DNA of 64,000 bases from Paenibacillus durus (GCF_000756615.1 NZ_CP009288.1:5084001-5148000); one strand, 5' to 3'. Counted from the stretch's first letter, positions 1 to 8,924 are shown. Program-made: numbers and translations. Notes: generated from the letters alone by a model not told the origin.

Positions 1-75
1 CAAAAAAGCGGGGAAATTCAAAATCCGCAAAACCGGAAGAGTAATCTTCCAGGCTGCTCTTAGGAGGACTATGAG

Positions 76-729
76 ATGAAAGATTTCAAATGGAAATGGC
101 AGGATACCCTGGCCGTTGCGGCGGGTCTGCTTACGGTCGGCTTCGCGCTAGTCAACTATCACCGGCTGCCCGCGCAGCTCCCGGCCCATATCGGTATATC
201 GGGAGAATTCGACGAATTTTGGAAAAAGAGCTCGGTCATTTTGCTGTTTGGCGGGCTTGGGGTTCTGCTGCCGGTGTTGATGCAGATTACGCGTTCCCTT
301 GATCCGAAAAAAGAGCGCTATGCCAAATTCGAGAATGCCTATGCGATGATCCGCCTGGCCGTATCCCTGATCATCGACTCCGCGCTTGCCGCTTCCGTAT
401 TATACGGGCTTGGCGTCTCCTTGCCGAGTTCCAGAATTGTGACCGTCGTGCTCGGAGCGGCCTTTATAGTCATCGGCAATTATATGCCGCAGGTTAAGGA
501 CAACTACTTCCTCGGCGTGAAGACGCCCTGGACGCTGGCCAGTCCGGAAGTGTGGCGCAGAACCCATCGTCTCGCCGGTGCGCTCTGGGCTGTGGCGGGC
601 GTCGTTATCATTATCAGCGCGTTTCTTCCGGGAAAATGGTTCACCTATACCATGATCTCTGTGCTGCTGATTGCCGTCGTGATCCCGTGTATATACTCTT
701 GGGTCGATTACCGCCGTTTAAAAGCATAG
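76..729 (+). CDS. SdpI/DUF1648-family membrane protein
   Basis: A 217-residue integral membrane protein. An N-terminal helix (about residues 11-28) is followed by the 'P.H.g..G..D.w..k' signature of DUF1648 (LPAHIGISGEFDEFW), then paired helices and a C-terminal half with the SdpI-like 'GNYMPQVKDNYFLGVKTPWTLASPEVW..TH' stretch and two last helices. The family includes the SdpI immunity/signalling protein for the SdpC toxin, but most members are uncharacterised and no sdpABC genes are adjacent. The start is supported by TAGGAGG a few bases upstream. The 3' end overlaps the end of the convergent O-antigen ligase gene by about 22 bases. Family is confident, function is not. Confidence 0.8.
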   Translation: MKDFKWKWQDTLAVAAGLLTVGFALVNYHRLPAQLPAHIGISGEFDEFWKKSSVILLFGGLGVLLPVLMQITRSLDPKKERYAKFENAYAMIRLAVSLIIDSALAASVLYGLGVSLPSSRIVTVVLGAAFIVIGNYMPQVKDNYFLGVKTPWTLASPEVWRRTHRLAGALWAVAGVVIIISAFLPGKWFTYTMISVLLIAVVIPCIYSWVDYRRLKA

Positions 730-3302
730 TCTCCGGTCCCCCTGCTGTTCCCCTTCAGCCCTGAAGCTTCCCGCTTCAGGGCTTCCACTCGTTGATCAAG
801 GATGTGGGCCGCCGCGGTAAAACGGAAATCCCGGTCATTGTGCTGAGCTCTTCCCGCTGTTCCAGCCGCAAGCCTAAAATACTGACTTAGCAGTCCTTGT
901 CCCATTTCCGCGCAGCGCAGCGCTTCGTTCCCGTCTCCTTTCGCCAGATAGCGCTCACCCATCGTCAGCATTCGCTTGACCGCTTCTGTTCGTTTAACGT
1001 AATTAAAGACGTCAAGCTGCTGGCTGCGGCGGAGCCAGTATAATGCTTTATCCGGAGGCCCTTCCTCCGAGACGGCTTTGGCCATCGCCCAGGTTAATGC
1101 AGGGTTTATCGGCGAATAGCGCAAGCCTGCCGCTAATATTTTCTCCCTTTGTTCCGGCTCAACAAAAGTAGACAAGGCCAAGGCGCTCTTCGGAGACAGC
1201 GGGTTCCAGGAGAGCGACCGTTCCAGCAGCGCAAGCGTCTCCTGCGGCTGGCGGGCCGATGCCGCAGCGCGGTACAGCGCTTCGCCCTGATATGCCCGGA
1301 AAGACAGCAGGCTGAGCGCAAGCAGCAGACCGCAGACCAAGGCGGCCGCCAGCCTTCGGGCAAGCGGGCACAGGTTATGGCGACGGGCTTCGCGACCCGC
1401 CGAAACCTGTTCCCCAGGCAAAAACTCCGAGGCTGAATATTTAGCAGGTAAAGGATCTGCAAGCTGATGATTCGAGATGAAATATTTACCGGGTAAATAT
1501 TTCATCGGCAGAGGCTTCAAAGTTAAAGATTTACCACGTAAAAGATTAGCAAGCCGATACTTCGGAGCTTCTGAAACCTTTATTAGCCAGTGCTCCGCAG
1601 GGGGAAGCTTTGCTGGGAACAGCTTAGCCGGCATTACCCAATCGAAAGGCCGCCGGCTGGAAAGGCTTCCGGCCCTGACGGCCTCGGCTTTAGCCAGCGC
1701 AGGCAGCCAGAAGAGCAGCAGCCAGAACAGACCGTAGCTCCAGTCGAAATCGACGGCGCCGTGCAGGACGATGACCAGATACGCAGGCAGCAGCCGCCGG
1801 GAATGGGCGCTGATCAGCCAGCCCGCCGCCGCTAGGGTTACGGCGGCGGCCGCTGCTCCGATGACTCCGACGTTCAGGAGGAGATCGAGGTATCCGCTGT
1901 GCACCTGGCTGCCCACATAGGGGCGGGACTGGACAGCGAGCCAGGCGCTGCGCCAGGTCTCCCCGCCCCGGCCCAGCCAGGGCGCCTCCGCCGCGAACCG
2001 CAGGGCGTCGCGGTACATCAGCCCGCGCGCGGCGACCGTCGAGGACGGTCCCGTTCCCCGCGCGCGCACGATTGCCAGGACGGCGGCTCCGCACGCCGTC
2101 CAGCCCAGCGCCGCCAGTATGAGCGCGGCGGTGCGCCCCCGGCCTGCCGCGTGCTGCGCGCGGCGGCCCAGCCACAGGCCGGCGGCGAGCGCGCCGGCCC
2201 AGAGCCCGGCCAGCAGCGGCAGGCCGGGCAGCGGAGCCGCGGGCAGGGCGGCCAGCCCGCGGTAGAGCAGCGCCGCCGCCGCTAGGGGGGCGGCGCCGGC
2301 GGCCAGCAGCGGCAGGGCGAGCCGCCGCTGCAGGGGCAGGGCTGCGGCGGCAGCGCAGGCGGCCGCCAGCCACGCGCCGCGCGACTCGCTGAGCAGCAGC
2401 GCGGCGGCGTACGGGAACAGCGGCGCCAGGCGAAGCCACTCGCCGCGCAGCTCCCCGAATCCCACTCCGCCGCTGCCGATCCATCCCGAACGACCCCCTC
2501 CCCCGTCCCGTCCCTTCTGCCCAAGGCCCGTACCTCTATGACAAGTAAGCGCTGCGCCTACTACTCGTTCGGGCGGCCCGCTGCTCGAATCGGCGTAGCC
2601 TTGAGCCGCTGCAAACAGCCGCTCCAGCAGAAACACGGCCATCGCCGCCCCGAAAGCGTTCGGATATTGCAGCAGCCCGCCAAGCCTTGCGCCCAAGGTG
2701 CTGACTTCGGGCGAAGCGCCGTACAATACCGCGTACGGGATAGGCAGCGCCCTGAAGAAAGCCAGCAGTCCGCTCCAGCATAACATCAGGCCCGCTGCAT
2801 GCCAAGCCCACCGGAGGAGACGGCCTGCGCTGACACTGGACGCGGCCGTCCATACCAGGATTGCGAAGCTGGCGCAGCTGCTCCAGCGCAGCAGCTCGTT
2901 CATTGTGCCCTGCGCGGATAGAGGGCCTCTGATCCAGGCGGCCGCGTACAGAATGATCATTGCACCGGGGCCGGACAGCATCACAGCCGTGGCCCAAAGC
3001 TCTTTTCTCGTCAGCCCGCTTCCCCGTGCATTTGAGGGACTGCCCGGCATTTTTGACTCCGCCGCCCGCAGCCCGCCGGTATGCCGGAATCCTCTCCGCC
3101 GCGCAACTCTCCCTTGAAGCAGGCTTGCCGCAGCAGCTCCGCACAGCAAGAACCAGACGGTCAGAACAGGATACCAATCCTCGGAGAAATACAGTCCACG
3201 CTTCAGACAAGCCGCAGCCCCAAGCCCTGTGGCCATGACCGCGCAAAGGTCTCTCAAGTCTAACTTCACAGCGCGCCCATTGTACCCGCCGCTTTTTCGC
3301 AT
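708..3302 (-). CDS. O-antigen ligase/Wzy-like membrane protein with C-terminal TPR-like region
   Basis: About 864 residues. Many hydrophobic helices fill the first two thirds. The Wzy_C/O-antigen-ligase region lies near residues 420-540 (RG..YRDALRFAAEAPWLGRGGETW, then SQVHSGYLDLLLNVGVIG). After the membrane part comes a soluble tail with helical-repeat (TPR-like) sequence such as TLALLERSLSWNPLSPKSALAL. Such proteins join or polymerise lipid-linked glycans at the outer face of the membrane; the substrate here is unknown. I prefer the ATG at 3302 (MRKSGG) because GGGAG sits 8 nt before it, whereas the upstream in-frame ATG at 3335 has none. Between ligase domain and TPR region (about residues 565-650) is an unusual AT-richer tandem-repeat insertion. 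The region 1800-2500 is very GC-rich and alanine-rich. Confidence 0.82.
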   Translation of the reverse strand: MRKSGGYNGRAVKLDLRDLCAVMATGLGAAACLKRGLYFSEDWYPVLTVWFLLCGAAAASLLQGRVARRRGFRHTGGLRAAESKMPGSPSNARGSGLTRKELWATAVMLSGPGAMIILYAAAWIRGPLSAQGTMNELLRWSSCASFAILVWTAASSVSAGRLLRWAWHAAGLMLCWSGLLAFFRALPIPYAVLYGASPEVSTLGARLGGLLQYPNAFGAAMAVFLLERLFAAAQGYADSSSGPPERVVGAALTCHRGTGLGQKGRDGGGGRSGWIGSGGVGFGELRGEWLRLAPLFPYAAALLLSESRGAWLAAACAAAAALPLQRRLALPLLAAGAAPLAAAALLYRGLAALPAAPLPGLPLLAGLWAGALAAGLWLGRRAQHAAGRGRTAALILAALGWTACGAAVLAIVRARGTGPSSTVAARGLMYRDALRFAAEAPWLGRGGETWRSAWLAVQSRPYVGSQVHSGYLDLLLNVGVIGAAAAAVTLAAAGWLISAHSRRLLPAYLVIVLHGAVDFDWSYGLFWLLLFWLPALAKAEAVRAGSLSSRRPFDWVMPAKLFPAKLPPAEHWLIKVSEAPKYRLANLLRGKSLTLKPLPMKYLPGKYFISNHQLADPLPAKYSASEFLPGEQVSAGREARRHNLCPLARRLAAALVCGLLLALSLLSFRAYQGEALYRAAASARQPQETLALLERSLSWNPLSPKSALALSTFVEPEQREKILAAGLRYSPINPALTWAMAKAVSEEGPPDKALYWLRRSQQLDVFNYVKRTEAVKRMLTMGERYLAKGDGNEALRCAEMGQGLLSQYFRLAAGTAGRAQHNDRDFRFTAAAHILDQRVEALKREASGLKGNSRGTGDYAFKRR
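1430..1568. repeat. Imperfect ~46-bp tandem repeats containing a 31-bp palindrome, inside the O-antigen ligase gene
   Basis: Three successive units of about 46 bp can be aligned around the core TTTA(G/C)C..GTAAA, beginning near 1430, 1477 and 1523. In the protein they encode a roughly 15-residue repeat with a core like LPxKY. The middle unit holds a perfect inverted repeat with 15-bp arms and a 1-bp centre (1476-1506, core AATATTTACC-G-GGTAAATATT). The stretch is clearly AT-richer than the surrounding GC-rich gene, which suggests an insertion or repeat expansion in the linker before the TPR-like tail. Confidence 0.7.
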
Positions 3303-3392
3303 CGCCCTGTCTCCCAAATGATTAATTAGCATCATTGTTGCCGGTTTTTCCCGGAGGAAAACATTTTTGATCCGGCACAGGCACTACGCCAT

Positions 3393-3591
3393 AAAATAAA
3401 CAGGAAAAACTCCAGCTTATTCAAGGGGAAAACCCGATATTTCAGAGATAAACGGGAATTCCTCCCTTTTATTTGGACCAAAACCTCGTCCATCCCCATT
3501 TCCTCCGGAATAAGCGGGAGAAATTCCATTTCAACCCCAGAAAAGAACTGATTTGTTGAAATTGGAGGGGAGTTTTTCCCTTTTAATTTCC
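3393..3591. repeat. Cluster of four short degenerate palindromic repeats
   Basis: The gene-free stretch 3303-3843 holds four related units with a loose consensus AATAARCGGGA-AA-TCC. They start near 3393, 3447 and 3507 on the plus strand, with a fourth in reverse orientation near 3558-3591. The first and fourth share GGAAAAACTCC as an inverted pair. The second unit can itself fold (ATAAACGGGA...TCCCTTTTAT). Small open frames here have no family resemblance. It looks like a dispersed intergenic repeat family, which cannot be confirmed from this window alone. Confidence 0.5.
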
Positions 3592-3843
3592 AAGAACGCC
3601 GTATTTCCCATAGACGCTGTTAATCATTGGGACGGAAAAGACAGTCCAAGCTTCCACTTCAGATTGCGCCAAGTAATGGAGCCGTGCAATAGCAGCCGCA
3701 AAGCTTTTTTTCTGCAAGAACTCCTTGCAATTGTTGAGAGGGGGCGCTGGCCGCAACAAAAAAAGGGAGCCCTCCTGTTCGGAAGACTGCCCGTTTCATA
3801 ACCGGTTATTGGCTGATCGGCGGATATAATATTCCGCTGGCTT

Positions 3844-5031
3844 TCAATTGCTCCTTGAAGCAGCTTCCCCCGGAAGCAGATCGGCGCACACACGCTCCAG
3901 ATAAGGCTTCGCTCCCAAAAAATCGCGGAACGCCGCATATTCGCGCCATTTTACTTCGCGATCGCCGCTGCCGCTTTTGACTGCGCGAATCAAGATATTT
4001 TTGGGCGTGTGCTCCATGTCGATAAATTCGAGCAGTTGGGTGCGGTAGCCCATGAGGTCAAGCAGTTTCGCCCGGATGGCATCGGTCGCCAGAGCGGAAA
4101 ATCGCTCCTTGAGAATGCCGTGCGACAGCAGCGGCTCCATGATTTCATTGTCAATCTGGGCGAACAGTTCATGCTGGCAGCAGGGAACCGACAGGATGAC
4201 CGAGGCGCCCCAGCGGACCGCTTTTTCCAGCGCGGCATCGGTCGCGGTATCGCAGGCATGCAGCGTGACGACCATATCGACCCGGTCCAGCTCGTTGTAG
4301 TCGGCAATGTCGCCGACAAGAAAAGTGAGCTTGTCATAGCCCAGCTTGTCTGCAAGAGCGCTGCAGTGGGCAATGACATCGGCTTTGAGATCGAGCCCGA
4401 CAATGTTCAGCTCCCGCTTTTCCCGAACAGCCAAATAGTGGTACAGCGCAAACGTGAGATACGATTTGCCGCAGCCGAAATCAACGATCGTCAGCGGCCG
4501 GCCCGACGGGAGTGAAGGCAGCACGTCCTCCACCATCTCAAGAAACCGGTTAATCTGGCGGAACTTGTCATATTTCTTGGCATGCACCTTTCCGCTGTCG
4601 TTCATTATGCCAAGCTCGATGAGAAACGGCACCGGTTCGCCCTCCTCCAGCACATAGCGCTTGCGCCGGTTATGGGAAAGGTCGGCGGCCGCTTTTTTCG
4701 TCGGCGGTTTGGTCAGGATCGTCACTTTTTGCTTTTTGCTGATCAGCACCTGGTAGTCCGCTTCCGCCGTACTGAGGAGCCCCTGCCGGAAAGTATCGCC
4801 CAGCAGCGATTTCAGCTCTTCCGCCGCTGAATCGGCGGGAATATTTCTATGCTCCACCTGGGTGCCGGTATAGTAAGCAAACTGGTAATGCAGTCCATTT
4901 TTTAGCTGCACGGGCTTGACGACTACCTTGGTATAAGCGGTGCCTTCCTTTTTGCGCAGCTGGCTCAGGGTTCCCGTGATCAGGGAACGGTCTTCAATTA
5001 TGCGTTCAATCAACGTATTCAGGGATTCCAC
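3844..5031 (-). CDS. Class I SAM-dependent methyltransferase (Methyltransf_32-like)
   Basis: A 395-residue cytosolic protein. The SAM-binding motif I is IVDFGCGKSYLTFALYHYL near residue 180, followed by the acidic motif II (LNIVGLDLK) and a later DMVVTLHACDTATDAALEKAV stretch. This layout fits the Methyltransf_32 group of class I methyltransferases, whose bacterial members have no agreed substrate. The region before the Rossmann core is about 170 residues long and probably binds substrate. The start codon is GTG (GTGGAATCC) with only a weak purine-rich site upstream, so an internal start is possible. It stands alone between a repeat-filled gap and a PhzF gene transcribed in the same direction. 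Confidence 0.8.
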   Translation of the reverse strand: MESLNTLIERIIEDRSLITGTLSQLRKKEGTAYTKVVVKPVQLKNGLHYQFAYYTGTQVEHRNIPADSAAEELKSLLGDTFRQGLLSTAEADYQVLISKKQKVTILTKPPTKKAAADLSHNRRKRYVLEEGEPVPFLIELGIMNDSGKVHAKKYDKFRQINRFLEMVEDVLPSLPSGRPLTIVDFGCGKSYLTFALYHYLAVREKRELNIVGLDLKADVIAHCSALADKLGYDKLTFLVGDIADYNELDRVDMVVTLHACDTATDAALEKAVRWGASVILSVPCCQHELFAQIDNEIMEPLLSHGILKERFSALATDAIRAKLLDLMGYRTQLLEFIDMEHTPKNILIRAVKSGSGDREVKWREYAAFRDFLGAKPYLERVCADLLPGEAASRSN

Positions 5032-5110
5032 AATTACAACCCGCTTTCAATTTTTTAAGATGGAGCCAGGAGCGTATGTGCGGCTGACGGCTTGATCCCT
5101 TGGATTTCCG

Positions 5111-5917
5111 CTAAGGCCGGGCATGAAACAATCCGCTGACAACCGTCACCGCGTGTCCGGACAGGAAGACTTTGTCTTCGCTTAATCTAAGCTGGAGTGT
5201 GCCGCCGCGGCGGGACGCCTGGTAAGCGGTCAGTTCCCGGCGTTTCAGTCTGTCCGCCCAGAAGGGGGCCAGAGCCGTATGCGCGGAGCCGGTTACGGGG
5301 TCTTCGTTCACGCCGATGCCGGGCGCGAAGAAACGGGAGACAAAGTCGATCCCCTCCCCGCCGCTTTCGGCGGTCACCGCAACAGCACGGGACGGCAGGC
5401 TTTTCAGTGCGGCAAAATCCGGACTTAAGGTTCTAAGCACAGCTTCATCCCGGAGTAGAACAAGCGCATTATCCGCATAGAAAAACACTTCCTTAATATC
5501 TCCCTCTTCCACTCCCAGCGCGGCTGCCAGCCCCGGGATCGGCTCCGCCGGGACCAGTTCGTATGCGGGGAAGCAAAGCGTTATGCGATCGCCTTCCCGC
5601 TCCGCCGTAAGCACGCCGCTCAGGGTGTGAAATTCCGCTCGCTTGTCACGCGGAAGGCGTCCGGTCTCCCACAGGGTATGAGCGCTGGCGAGCGTGGCGT
5701 GCCCGCACAGCTTCACCTCGGCAGCCGGCGTAAACCAGCGCAGCCGGTAGCCTCCGTTCTCTGGCCACAGAAACGCCGTTTCCGACAGGTTCATTTCCAC
5801 TGCTGTCTGCGACATGAATTGTTCGGAGGCGGGCTGCTCCAGCAGGCATACCGCAGCCGGATTGCCCGCAAAGGCATGCTCGGTAAAGGCATCTACGATA
5901 TAAATGGGAACGCTCAT
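5111..5917 (-). CDS. PhzF-family isomerase/epimerase
   Basis: A 268-residue protein of the PhzF fold, which is related to diaminopimelate epimerase. Characteristic stretches are visible: FAGNPAAVCLL near the N-terminus, the proposed catalytic glutamate in NLSETAFL (Glu46), the LCGHATLASAHTLW motif and the C-terminal GVNEDPVTGSAHTAL signature. No phenazine genes are nearby, so this is a general family member of unknown substrate. Its ATG overlaps the TGA of the upstream DUF6483 gene (ATGA), so the two are probably translationally coupled. Confidence 0.88.
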   Translation of the reverse strand: MSVPIYIVDAFTEHAFAGNPAAVCLLEQPASEQFMSQTAVEMNLSETAFLWPENGGYRLRWFTPAAEVKLCGHATLASAHTLWETGRLPRDKRAEFHTLSGVLTAEREGDRITLCFPAYELVPAEPIPGLAAALGVEEGDIKEVFFYADNALVLLRDEAVLRTLSPDFAALKSLPSRAVAVTAESGGEGIDFVSRFFAPGIGVNEDPVTGSAHTALAPFWADRLKRRELTAYQASRRGGTLQLRLSEDKVFLSGHAVTVVSGLFHARP

Positions 5918-6588
5918 TGAATACTTGTCTCCTTTGTCTGTCTATTCAGCTTGAGCCATTCTTCCCGTCCCTGTCTTACTTCCTCCAGGGGGAGATTGCC
6001 CCGCTCCAGTTCGGCGGGATCTTTGTCTATCAGCCGGTCATACAGCTCCTCGCCTTCCTTCGCGACAGGCTCGCCCTGCTCCATCAGACGGTACAGCGAA
6101 TCCTCCGCCTTCCCATAGCGGCCGATGGATTCCATGTAGGACATGAGGAGCCGCTCGGTCTTCGCCGGAAGGCGGTAAGCTTCCACATTCTTCAGACAAT
6201 CGTCAATCTCCTTCGGCAGGCCCAGAAGCTCGCGGTCGGCGCCATTAAGCGCGGCATACAGATACAGGTGCAGCGCCTTCATCATTCGCGGCAGCGCTTC
6301 GGGGATCTGGTCCGCCGCCGCATAAATAGTTCCTTCCTCATATAACAGACGGGCCATCCCCTGAAGCTTGTCGCTTTCTATTCCTCCGCCAAGGCGGAAT
6401 ATTTCGATAATATCCTCTACGGACAGCGAATTCAGCAAGCGGGAGTTCAGTCTGAAATGCTTGTTCAGCAGCTCGTCAACCTCCCATAACGCTTCCGTGG
6501 TCTTACGCTGCTGTTTCAGATCGAATACCTTGGCAATCATCGCCGTCATATCCTCGATCATACGGACGATATAATCTCTACGGAACAT
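5914..6588 (-). CDS. DUF6483-family protein
   Basis: A 224-residue soluble, largely helical protein that starts MFRRDYIVRMIEDMTAMIAK and contains repeated amphipathic helices, compatible with a TPR-like fold. It matches my recollection of DUF6483 proteins from Paenibacillus and other Firmicutes; their role is unknown. GGGAGGAAAA precedes the ATG. The last base of its stop is shared with the PhzF start, indicating an operon with that gene. Confidence 0.7.
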   Translation of the reverse strand: MFRRDYIVRMIEDMTAMIAKVFDLKQQRKTTEALWEVDELLNKHFRLNSRLLNSLSVEDIIEIFRLGGGIESDKLQGMARLLYEEGTIYAAADQIPEALPRMMKALHLYLYAALNGADRELLGLPKEIDDCLKNVEAYRLPAKTERLLMSYMESIGRYGKAEDSLYRLMEQGEPVAKEGEELYDRLIDKDPAELERGNLPLEEVRQGREEWLKLNRQTKETSIQ

Positions 6589-6733
6589 CCGCTTTTCCTC
6601 CCTCCGAAGTATAGCTTCACACGCCTTATCTTAAACGATTCCCCTGCGCAATTCCACCGTCCTCCCGTGCCCGACCGCTGCAAATCGAATCTCCTAAATT
6701 TTTTTATATTCTAGCGTATGAGGCTAATTTTAG

Positions 6734-6976
6734 ATAAGTGACCGCAATGAAAAATCAGAAGAATGCAACGGATTTTCTTACGCTATAGTGGACAAAGACA
6801 ATCATGCCTTAATGGGATGCATAAGTTTAAATCTGGTCAAACCGCATCAAAACGCGGAGCTTGGGTATTGGCTGGGAAGATCTTATTGGGGAATGGGCTA
6901 CGTAAGCAGAGGCGGCAAAGCGGTTAATTCCTTTCGGGTTCGAAGATCTGCAGATGATGAACAAATCAGTGGGTAA
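6734..6976 (+). pseudogene. Remnant of a GNAT acetyltransferase gene
   Basis: The frame from 6734 reads SDRNEKSEE..GFSYAIVDKD, then LMGCISL and QNAELGYWLGRSYWGMGYVS, which is the central part of RimJ/RimL-type N-acetyltransferases (the acetyl-CoA-binding strand and the GYW-G--YWG-GY motif). An in-frame TAG lies just upstream at 6731, no start codon or ribosome site fits, and similarity fades after GYVSRGGKA. Both ends of the family are therefore missing. I read it as a decayed fragment rather than an expressed 62-residue protein. Confidence 0.65.
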
Positions 6977-6981
6977 GCGAA

Positions 6982-7003
6982 AAAGAGGGCTTGCGCCCTC
7001 TTT
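6982..7003 (-). terminator. Rho-independent terminator (hairpin AAAGAGGGC/GCCCTCTTT)
   Basis: A perfect stem with a 4-nt loop, followed on the minus strand by a T run. It ends the alpha/beta hydrolase transcript, 14 nt past its stop. Confidence 0.85.
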
Positions 7004-7016
7004 TATACGTTCATCG

Positions 7017-7808
7017 TCATTTTACCAGGACAGCCGCAAAATCCTTAATCACATCGGTAAGCTGCTCCGGCTCTTCAAACGGGCTCATATGGCCGGCACC
7101 GGAAATAACCGCCTTCGTTACGTTCCGGTTGTCCGAGGTGAAGGTCCTCTCCACCGGTACAAGGCCGTCCTTCTCCCCTGCCACAAGCAGCACCGGCAGC
7201 TCGCTGGCGGATATTACATCACGGCGATCGGGACGCTCCCGCATGGCCAGGGCGGCTCCAACCGCTCCTTGGGGCGGCGTCTTATAGCCGATTTCCCGCG
7301 CCCGCTGCAGCAGCTCCGGCGAAGACATCGCCGTCTCCGGCGCGAACAGTCCGGGCACAAGTCCATCCACAAAGCCGGTGATTCCCTCCGACCCGATCGC
7401 CGCGACCGCCTTAAGCCGCTTCTCCTTGGCCTCGGCACTGTCTGGATAGGCTGTAGAATGAATCAGTCCGAAGGCATTCAGTCGCGAGGCATACCGCTGC
7501 GCGAACGAAAGTGTAATATACCCGCCCAATGAATGACCCAGCAGCGTAACCTTTGGAATGTCCAGGGCGTCCAGCAGCGAAAGTACGTCATCGGCCATTT
7601 GTTCAATCGTATAGGCGCCAAGCGGCGCTTCGGAAGAACCATGCCCCCGCAGGTCGGGCGCAATGACGCGGTAGCTTCCGCTCAAAATCGGGATAATCTT
7701 CTCCCAGTATTCCGCGCTGCCGCAGAAACCGTGAAGCAGAACAATAACTTCACCCTGCCCTTGATCGCTGTAACTAATGTGGACTCCTTCACGACGTACT
7801 GTTTCCAT
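7017..7808 (-). CDS. Alpha/beta-fold hydrolase
   Basis: 263 residues. The catalytic triad of the alpha/beta hydrolase fold is visible: nucleophile Ser93 in GHSLGG, an acid in GEKDGLVP and the histidine in GAGHMSPFE near residue 241. The oxyanion-hole motif LLHGFCGS lies near residue 25 and PDLRGHGSS near 51. There is no signal peptide, so the enzyme is cytosolic; the substrate cannot be predicted. It appears monocistronic, with a strong terminator directly downstream. Confidence 0.88.
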   Translation of the reverse strand: METVRREGVHISYSDQGQGEVIVLLHGFCGSAEYWEKIIPILSGSYRVIAPDLRGHGSSEAPLGAYTIEQMADDVLSLLDALDIPKVTLLGHSLGGYITLSFAQRYASRLNAFGLIHSTAYPDSAEAKEKRLKAVAAIGSEGITGFVDGLVPGLFAPETAMSSPELLQRAREIGYKTPPQGAVGAALAMRERPDRRDVISASELPVLLVAGEKDGLVPVERTFTSDNRNVTKAVISGAGHMSPFEEPEQLTDVIKDFAAVLVK

Positions 7809-7901
7809 GACAGCCTCCTTCTTTCTTCTTAATAACTACCTAATGATCTACCTAAATTCGGTAGTAATTATTTAAGCTAAACGGCTGTAATTGAAACGTT
7901 T

Positions 7902-8432
7902 TTAGCTTGACAGCCCGAATCCTGCGGCCGCTGCTGCGGCAATGGTTCCCGCCATGCCCATTACACGGTGCAGCGGCGTTGTCTGAAGCGTCCGGTACGG
8001 CTTCGGTCCGCTAGCGTCAACGACGGCGGCCAGGCTGTAATGCCCTACTGCGGGCAGAGTCAGTCCTACGGACTTGGCCGGGTGCAGCGGTTCCATAGAG
8101 GCGAAATAATAGCCTACGGCCGCGTGCGGACCAAGGCAGGCATCGACGGCGATCACGATATGCCCCGAAGGAATTTCGATCATCCGTTTCGTCAGATTAT
8201 TCGCATCGCAAGGGGACGGAAGCGTGCCAATTACATGGGGAAATCCGTATTCCAGCAGCCGGCTTCCCGTTAACGGTCCAAGCGAGTCTCCAGTGGAACG
8301 GTCTGTGCCGACGCACAGGAAGGTAATCTCTTCCGGCTTATGCAGCCCTCCGATTTCGCGAAAGAAAGCAGTCAGGCCGCCGGCATCCAGCTTTCGCTTT
8401 CCGCCTCCCTGCCCCTGTTCCCTGATTGCCAT
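7902..8432 (-). CDS. yyaC: Sporulation protein YyaC (DUF1256 family)
   Basis: 176 residues matching YyaC. The conserved ITFLCVGTDRSTGDSLGPLTG start, the GTLPSPCDANNL segment and the C-terminal AVVDASGPKPYRTLQTTPLHRVMGMA are characteristic of DUF1256. Relatives include Bacillus YyaC and the spore protease GPR-like fold, and B. subtilis yyaC is expressed during sporulation. The nucleophile-like 'GTDRSTGDSLG' suggests a peptidase-derived fold. AAAGGGGG precedes the ATG. Confidence 0.85.
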   Translation of the reverse strand: MAIREQGQGGGKRKLDAGGLTAFFREIGGLHKPEEITFLCVGTDRSTGDSLGPLTGSRLLEYGFPHVIGTLPSPCDANNLTKRMIEIPSGHIVIAVDACLGPHAAVGYYFASMEPLHPAKSVGLTLPAVGHYSLAAVVDASGPKPYRTLQTTPLHRVMGMAGTIAAAAAAGFGLSS

Positions 8433-8604
8433 GCCCTGCTTTCCCCCTTTGGTAGTATACTTGTGAAGCAGACTGCCGTTACCGCTTTAGCGGATAGCCG
8501 CTTTTTCAATACATTCTACAATAATTTAATTTGATCGACAAAATATGGTGTCCGCAGGGTTAACCATGGTAAAATACATAGATTAACGCGCAGAAAGGAT
8601 GAAC

Positions 8605-8835
8605 GTGAACTTCATGGATCTATCGACCCCGACCCAGAGCAATGTAGAATATATGATCGAAAGCATCAAGACCAAACTGAAAATGGCCAGCGCCGCCGCC
8701 ATGCAGTCCTCCGCCTTCTCGCTGGACAAATATGAAGACATCCGGGATATTTACGAAGTCGTTATGGATAGCGACAGACTCAGCATCTCGCAGGTGGAGG
8801 CTCTCGTCTCCGAACTGGGACGTTTGCGGAAATAA
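8605..8835 (+). CDS. DUF1128 (YfkK-like) small protein
   Basis: About 76 residues; NVEYMIESIKTKLKMASAAAMQSSAFSLDKYEDI and the ending ELGRLRK are diagnostic of DUF1128, a family found across Bacillales with no known function. The earliest in-frame ATG (8599) overlaps the ribosome site AAAGGA. GTG 8605 (6 nt spacing) or ATG 8614 are better starts, and I chose GTG 8605. Helical, acidic and soluble. Confidence 0.8.
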   Translation: MNFMDLSTPTQSNVEYMIESIKTKLKMASAAAMQSSAFSLDKYEDIRDIYEVVMDSDRLSISQVEALVSELGRLRK

Positions 8836-8853
8836 TAACGGCGCTCCCAGCGA

Positions 8854-8906
8854 ACAGGCCCCTCGCCATCGATCCGTGAAAATAAGGTTCGACGGGAGGG
8901 GCCTGT
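8854..8906. terminator. Bidirectional hairpin (ACAGGCCCCTC/GAGGGGCCTGT)
   Basis: Perfect 11-bp arms separated by about 31 nt, placed between the convergent DUF1128 and asparaginase genes. A bidirectional terminator is the likeliest role. Confidence 0.65.
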
Positions 8907-8924
8907 GTCTTGTGCCCGGAACAA

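Noticed and set aside
1690..2484. 264-residue open frame in another minus-strand frame
   Set aside because: Arginine/alanine-rich shadow of the GC-rich O-antigen ligase gene, with no family features.
3332..3529. 65-residue open frame upstream of the ligase gene
   Set aside because: No ribosome site and it lies across the palindromic repeats.
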